Positions 4,419-8,122 of a stretch of DNA of 8,122 nt are shown piece after piece; the stretch's first letter is position 1; each line of letters starts with the position of its first letter. Under the pieces are notes generated by a model that saw only the letters and a program-made list of their open reading frames with translations, made no database searches and was not told where the DNA came from. Origin of the DNA: an uncultured Chloroflexota bacterium (GTDB lineage Bacteria; Chloroflexota; Anaerolineae; Aggregatilineales; Phototrophicaceae); the NCBI GenBank assembly GCA_937864975.1, contig CALMDI010000547.1:1-8122 (forward strand). The letters run 5' to 3'. The position numbers were made by a program, and so were the translations under genes.

Positions 4419-7301
4419 ATGCAAAACCTCAGCGGTCAGCGATTTGGCAAATACGAGCTGCGCGACCTCCTCGGCGCGGGCGGGATGGGCGCGGTGTACC
4501 GGGCGTTCCAGATCGATCTGGAGCGCGATGTCGCCATTAAGGTGCTGTCGCCCACGCTGGTGGCGCAGACTGGCTACATGGACCGCTTCAATCGCGAAGC
4601 CAAGACTGTCGCCTCGCTCGAACATCGTCACATCGTCCCGATCTACGATTACGGCACCGAAGGCGACATCAGCTATCTCGTGATGCGCCGCCTGAGCGGC
4701 GGCACGCTGGCGCAGCGGATTGAACACTCGATTGCGGCTGGCGAGGCGCTACCCTCGCTGCCCGAAGTCTCGCGGCTTCTGCGCGAAATTGCCAGCGCGC
4801 TCGACTATGCCCACAGCCGCGGGGTCATCCACCGCGATTTAAAGCCCAGCAACGTCATGTTCGACAGCCAGGGCAGCGCCTACCTGGTGGACTTCGGCAT
4901 CGTCAAACTGCTCAACGCCACGGCACTGACGTCGCCGAGCATGGCAACGCTCGGCACGCCCGCCTATATGTCGCCCGAACAGTGGCGCGGTGAGGCTTTA
5001 ACGCCCGCCGCCGACCAGTACGCGCTCGGCATCATCGCCTACACGCTTGTCACGGGGCGCTTGCCGTTTGAAGCCGATACGCCGCACGTGATGATGTACA
5101 AGCATCTGGGCGAGCAGCCAACGCCGCCGGAAGCCTGGCGTCCCGGCTTGCCGGAAGGCATCGCCTCGGTTATTCGGCGCGCGCTGTCGAAAAATCCGGC
5201 GGAGCGCTATCCGACCGCGCTCGCGTTCGCCGACGCCTTCGACAAGGCAAGCACGGGCGTACCTGAAGAAGAAACCAACTTTTTCTCGACACCGCCGCTC
5301 GCGGGACAGCACACGCCGTCGCGGCGTCTAACCACGATCAAGCGACCGGAAGGTTCGCCACCAAGCCGCGGGCGCTGGCTCGGCGCGGGACTGGCGGCGC
5401 TGCTGGTGATCGGCATCGTCCTCGTGGGCGCGATCTTTGTGCTGTCGTCGCAAACGCCCGCCGCGGCAACGCCCGCCGCGGCAACGCCCACCGCGACAAC
5501 CGAGGCGGCGTCGGCGGACGGGGAGACAACAGAACTGCCGACGCGCACGCCGCGCCCGACCAGCGAGCCGCTGATTGTCGTCGTGCCGTCCCCAACCTCA
5601 ACCACGACGAGCAGTCAACCCACCACAGTCGACGCCATTCAAACGCTGGGACCGACCGGCGAGCCGCTCATCGCCGTCGTGCCGTCCCCAACCTCAACAC
5701 GCGCGGCTGGCGGTCAAACCGCGCTCGGAGCCATCCGAACGCTGCGTCCCAATCTCCAGCCCAGTGCGACGTCGAATGCAATTCCAACGGCTGTCGAGGC
5801 GAGTGAGACACCCGTTCCGACAACACCGCCGCCCACCGCGACGGATACCACTGTTCCAACCGAGGCGCTTTCCATCGCGGTGGTTGCGACCGACGCGGTA
5901 ACACCATTGCAGACGCCGGAGCCAACCGCAACGGAAACTCTCACGCCGAGCGACACACCGGAGCCAACAGATACTGATACGCCGCCCACCGAAACCGATA
6001 CACCGGAACCTACGTCCACGGACACCGCGACACCCGACCCGACGGCGACCCCTTCCGATACGTCAGAGCCAACGCCAACAAACACCGAAACGCCGACTGA
6101 AACACCCGCCATAGTGAGTATCGTCGTCGTGCTGTCCTCAACCTCAACGCGCGCGGCTGGCGGTCAAACCGCCCTCGGAGCGATCCAAACGCTGCGTCCC
6201 AATCTCCAGCCCAGTGCGACGTCGAGCGCCATCCCAATCGCTGCCGAGCCGAGCGTAACACCCGTTCCGACAACACCGCCGCCCACCGCGACGGATACGG
6301 CGACCGATACCGCCACGCCGCTGCCAACCAACACGCCGAGTCTGACGCCAACACCGAGCGAAACGCCAACGCCGACCGATGACACGACGGCGACCGCTGC
6401 TGCCGCTCAGACCGCGACGGCAAATGCGCCCACCTTCACGCCCACACCGACGCCAACGCCCACGGACACCGCCACGCCGAGCAGCACGCCAACGCCCTTC
6501 CCAACGCCCACGGCAACCCGCGCTCCCGTGCCGACTGTGATTCAAAATGCGGAATGGACGCCGGTGATTCAGAGCTTTGACGGCGTCGAGATGGCGCTCG
6601 TGCCACCCGGCTGCTTCAATCTTGGCAGCAGCGAAGCGGAGATCGACGCCGCACTCGCGCAGTGTGAAGTCGATCTGGGCGTCGGGCAGTGCCAGCGCGA
6701 ATGGTTCGAGAAGGAAGGACCGCAGACCCAAATTTGCTTCGCGCAGCCCTTCTGGATCGACCGCACCGAAGTCACGAATGGGCAGTTTGGCTCGGCGGGA
6801 TCGTTCGCCGGGGATGATCGCCCGCGCGAGACGATTAGCTGGCTCGACGCGCTTACCTACTGCGTCCGCCGCGGCGGACGCCTGCCGACCGAAGCCGAAT
6901 GGGAATACGCGGCGCGCGGACCGGATAACCTGTCGTATCCGTGGGGGAACACCTTCGTGCCCGAAAACAGCGTCTACGACTCGAACTCCGGCGATCAAAC
7001 GTCCCCGGTCGCCAGCCGCCCCGGCGGCATGTCGTGGATCGGCGCGCACGACCTGAGCGGCAACGTTCGCGAGTGGACGAGCAGCATTTTGTCCCCCTAC
7101 CCCTATGATGCCGCCGACGGGCGCGAAAACCTGGGCGACGTCTCGGCGCAGCGCAGCGTGCGCGGCGGGTCGTGGTTCGTCATCCCGGTCAGCCTTCGCA
7201 CGTCCGACCGCACCGCCGTCGATTCGGTCATAGCCGACTGGAACATTGGCTTCCGCTGCCTGCGCGCGTTCCGACCGTCGGACGTAGAATCGAGCGGCTA
7301 G
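4419..7301 (+). CDS. Transmembrane Ser/Thr protein kinase with Thr/Pro-rich stalk and FGE-sulfatase-like ectodomain
   Basis: The product has 960 residues. Residues 10-275 are a Hanks-type kinase: P-loop GAGGMG 19-24, Lys41 in 'VAIK', Glu60, catalytic 'HRDLKPSN' 138-145 with Asp140, DFG 158-160, a Thr/Ser-rich activation loop (168-180), and 'MSPEQ' in place of APE. All catalytic residues are present. One membrane helix is at about 321-343. Residues about 344-715 are a low-complexity outside stalk rich in Thr, Pro, Ala and Ser. Residues about 722-950 match the FGE-sulfatase family: 'MALVPPGCF', 'WIDRTEVTNGQF', 'LPTEAEWEYAARG' 822-834, 'PWGN', 'DLSGNVREW', 'VRGGSWF', and 'GFRC' with Cys947. The paired catalytic cysteines of true formylglycine-generating enzymes, expected just after 'RGGS', are absent. 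The ectodomain is therefore more likely a sensor or binding module. The DUF1643 gene starts 17 bases after the stop and may be co-transcribed. Confidence 0.93.
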   Translation: MQNLSGQRFGKYELRDLLGAGGMGAVYRAFQIDLERDVAIKVLSPTLVAQTGYMDRFNREAKTVASLEHRHIVPIYDYGTEGDISYLVMRRLSGGTLAQRIEHSIAAGEALPSLPEVSRLLREIASALDYAHSRGVIHRDLKPSNVMFDSQGSAYLVDFGIVKLLNATALTSPSMATLGTPAYMSPEQWRGEALTPAADQYALGIIAYTLVTGRLPFEADTPHVMMYKHLGEQPTPPEAWRPGLPEGIASVIRRALSKNPAERYPTALAFADAFDKASTGVPEEETNFFSTPPLAGQHTPSRRLTTIKRPEGSPPSRGRWLGAGLAALLVIGIVLVGAIFVLSSQTPAAATPAAATPTATTEAASADGETTELPTRTPRPTSEPLIVVVPSPTSTTTSSQPTTVDAIQTLGPTGEPLIAVVPSPTSTRAAGGQTALGAIRTLRPNLQPSATSNAIPTAVEASETPVPTTPPPTATDTTVPTEALSIAVVATDAVTPLQTPEPTATETLTPSDTPEPTDTDTPPTETDTPEPTSTDTATPDPTATPSDTSEPTPTNTETPTETPAIVSIVVVLSSTSTRAAGGQTALGAIQTLRPNLQPSATSSAIPIAAEPSVTPVPTTPPPTATDTATDTATPLPTNTPSLTPTPSETPTPTDDTTATAAAAQTATANAPTFTPTPTPTPTDTATPSSTPTPFPTPTATRAPVPTVIQNAEWTPVIQSFDGVEMALVPPGCFNLGSSEAEIDAALAQCEVDLGVGQCQREWFEKEGPQTQICFAQPFWIDRTEVTNGQFGSAGSFAGDDRPRETISWLDALTYCVRRGGRLPTEAEWEYAARGPDNLSYPWGNTFVPENSVYDSNSGDQTSPVASRPGGMSWIGAHDLSGNVREWTSSILSPYPYDAADGRENLGDVSAQRSVRGGSWFVIPVSLRTSDRTAVDSVIADWNIGFRCLRAFRPSDVESSG
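5454..5498 (+). repeat. 15-bp tandem repeat in the kinase stalk
   Basis: The unit ACGCCCGCCGCGGCA occurs twice in tandem (5454-5468, 5469-5483), and a diverged third copy follows to 5498. It encodes repeated T-P-A-A-A immediately outside the membrane helix. It is in frame, so changes in copy number would only change stalk length. Confidence 0.75.
5671..5848 (+). repeat. Long direct repeat in the kinase stalk, copy 1
   Basis: This 178-base segment is repeated exactly 450 bases downstream (6121-6298). Counting by eye gives about 18 differences, so roughly 90 % identity. It encodes the 'TSTRAAGGQTALGAI' and 'TLRPNLQPSATS' block of the stalk. The offset is 150 codons, so the frame is kept. A shorter, more diverged copy of its first part begins 96 bases upstream at 5565 ('EPLIVVVPSPTST'). 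Confidence 0.85.
6121..6298 (+). repeat. Long direct repeat in the kinase stalk, copy 2
   Basis: This is the second copy of the 178-base segment at 5671-5848. The best conserved parts are the middle ('AAGGQTAL', 'LRPNLQPSATS') and the end ('TPVPTTPPPTATDT'). Between the copies lies a Thr/Pro/Glu/Asp-rich stretch of T-E-T-P and T-D-T-P-type motifs. Confidence 0.85.
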
Positions 7302-7318
7302 TCGCAAAGTTCCGTGTC

Positions 7319-7795
7319 ATGCTTCGAGACGCCCGGTTCGATTCGACGACGCAGTATCGCTATTGGCTGGCGCGCGCCTGGTCGGACGCGCCGCGCATCG
7401 GTTTCGTCATGCTCAACCCCGCCACCGCCGATGCCACCCGCGACGATCCGACGCTGCGCCTGTGCATGGGGTTCGCGCGCCAGTGGGGTTACGGCGGGCT
7501 AGAGGTAGTAAACCTGTTCGCCTTTCGCACGTCGTACCCGCGCGAGCTTCGACAAATCTCCGACCCGGTCGGTGAGCGAAATGACGCCGCGATTCTGGAA
7601 ACGGCGGCGCGTGTGGACGCGCTGGTAGTAGCGTGGGGCAATCACGGCAGTTTCCAGGGGCGCGATCAACATGTGTTGCGCCTGCTGGGCGACCGGGTGC
7701 CGCTCCTCACGTTCGGACGAACAAAAAGCGGGCAGCCACGCCACCCGCTTCATCTTGGCTACATCACGCCGGTGACACCCTATCGCATCCCCTGA
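7319..7795 (+). CDS. DUF1643 family protein
   Basis: The product has 158 residues and is likely cytosolic, with no signal peptide or membrane segment. It matches DUF1643 along its full length: the N-terminal 'FDSTTQYRYWLARAW', 'GFVMLNPATADATRDDPT' (29-45), 'CMGFARQWGYGGLEVVNLFAFR' (49-70), 'WGNHG' (106-110), and the closing 'TKSGQPRHPLHL' (135-146). The biochemical role of the family is unknown to me. The ATG at 7319 was chosen because 'MLRDARF' begins the family's conserved region and starts 17 bases after the kinase stop. The upstream in-frame extension overlaps the FGE-like domain and is implausible. There is no strong ribosome binding site, which suits translational coupling to the kinase gene. 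It converges with the amidohydrolase gene across a 31-base gap. Confidence 0.88.
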   Translation: MLRDARFDSTTQYRYWLARAWSDAPRIGFVMLNPATADATRDDPTLRLCMGFARQWGYGGLEVVNLFAFRTSYPRELRQISDPVGERNDAAILETAARVDALVVAWGNHGSFQGRDQHVLRLLGDRVPLLTFGRTKSGQPRHPLHLGYITPVTPYRIP

Positions 7796-7826
7796 CGCCG
7801 TTTGCTCACATGCACCGCGATAACGT

Positions 7827-8122
7827 TTACGATTGCGCCGCGATCCAGCGTATGGTTTTCGTCGCGAGGCGGTCAAGCGCCTCGACCGACATGGCGATGT
7901 AATCTTCCCTCGTATCCTCTTCCTTGGCGTGGGACAGCCCGCGCAGGCTTTGCACAAACAGCATCACCGTCGGCACGCCGGCGCGCGCCACTTCCGCCGC
8001 GTCGTGCAGCGGACCGCTTGGTAAACGGTGAACGGCGCCCGCCGTCTCGCGCACCGCTTCGTCCGCCATGTCGATCAGATCAGGGTTGAACAGAATCGGG
8101 TGAATCTGCCAGAGGCGACTCC
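7827..8122 (-). CDS. M20-family amidohydrolase, N-carbamoyl-amino-acid hydrolase / allantoate amidohydrolase type (5' partial)
   Basis: The frame is open from the window edge to the TAA at 7829-7827, giving the last 97 residues of the protein. It begins 'SRLWQIHPILFNPDLIDMAD' and contains 'RLPSGPLHDAAEVARAGVPT', 'MLFVQSLRGLSHAKEEDT' and a final amphipathic helix. This is the C-terminal signature of Zn-dependent M20 hydrolases that remove carbamoyl or ureido groups (N-carbamoyl-L-amino acid hydrolase, allantoate amidohydrolase). The usual 'SGAGHDA' is 'SGPLHDA', and the His of that motif is kept. Substrate cannot be told from this fragment. The internal ATG at 8069 is not the start, because recognisable family sequence continues upstream of it. 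Confidence 0.82.
   Translation of the reverse strand, partial: SRLWQIHPILFNPDLIDMADEAVRETAGAVHRLPSGPLHDAAEVARAGVPTVMLFVQSLRGLSHAKEEDTREDYIAMSVEALDRLATKTIRWIAAQS

Noticed and set aside
5448..6540. Repeats in the kinase stalk as a possible CRISPR or satellite array
   Set aside because: Repeat lengths and spacing are irregular, the frame is open throughout, and the encoded Thr/Pro-rich stalk explains the repetition.
6144..7307. A 387-codon open frame on the minus strand opposite the kinase stalk and FGE-like domain
   Set aside because: It is the mirror of high-GC coding sequence. Its product is Arg/Gly-rich with no domain, and the plus-strand frame has clear FGE motifs.

Overview
The window is GC-rich, densely coding bacterial DNA. 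A SARP/BTAD regulator, a serine/threonine kinase fused through a Thr/Pro-rich stalk to a formylglycine-generating-enzyme (FGE)-like ectodomain, and a small LigA-like helical protein together suggest a Chloroflexota genome, perhaps Anaerolineae or a relative. That placement is inferred from gene content only.

Layout. (1) Bases 1-2237, plus strand: the C-terminal part of a SARP/BTAD transcriptional regulator, then a 52-residue secreted or membrane peptide with a strong ribosome binding site, a 109-residue protein with a LigA/RiPP-leader-like helical module, and a stand-alone CheY-like receiver. A good intrinsic terminator follows. This looks like a small signalling or peptide cassette. (2) Bases 2359-3428, minus strand: a short-chain dehydrogenase with a C-terminal membrane anchor. 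Its GTG start is supported by a Shine-Dalgarno sequence and a sigma70-like promoter. (3) Bases 3576-3899, plus strand: a small protein resembling a family often annotated as plasmid-related. (4) Bases 3889-4284, minus strand: a thioredoxin-like lipoprotein whose frame is open on both sides of a single in-frame TGA. The TGA lies exactly where the first cysteine of the CxxC motif should be, and a hairpin fitting bacterial SECIS rules follows it. This is the most interesting item in the window: a candidate selenoprotein with a U-A-R-C active site. (5) Bases 4419-7301, plus strand: the transmembrane kinase. (6) Bases 7319-7795, plus strand: a DUF1643 protein. (7) Bases 7827-8122, minus strand: the C-terminal end of an M20-family amidohydrolase of the N-carbamoyl-amino-acid hydrolase / allantoate amidohydrolase type.

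How the genes may work together. The SARP regulator, the two small proteins and the receiver are plausibly one regulatory unit, with the three genes after the regulator co-transcribed up to the terminator at 2204-2237. The thioredoxin-like lipoprotein and the kinase are divergently transcribed from a 134-base gap and both act at the cell surface, but nothing in the sequence links their functions. The SDR, DUF1643 and amidohydrolase genes look like ordinary metabolic or uncharacterised genes. No RNA genes, insertion sequences, CRISPR arrays or attachment sites were seen. No gene-free stretch exceeds about 215 bases.
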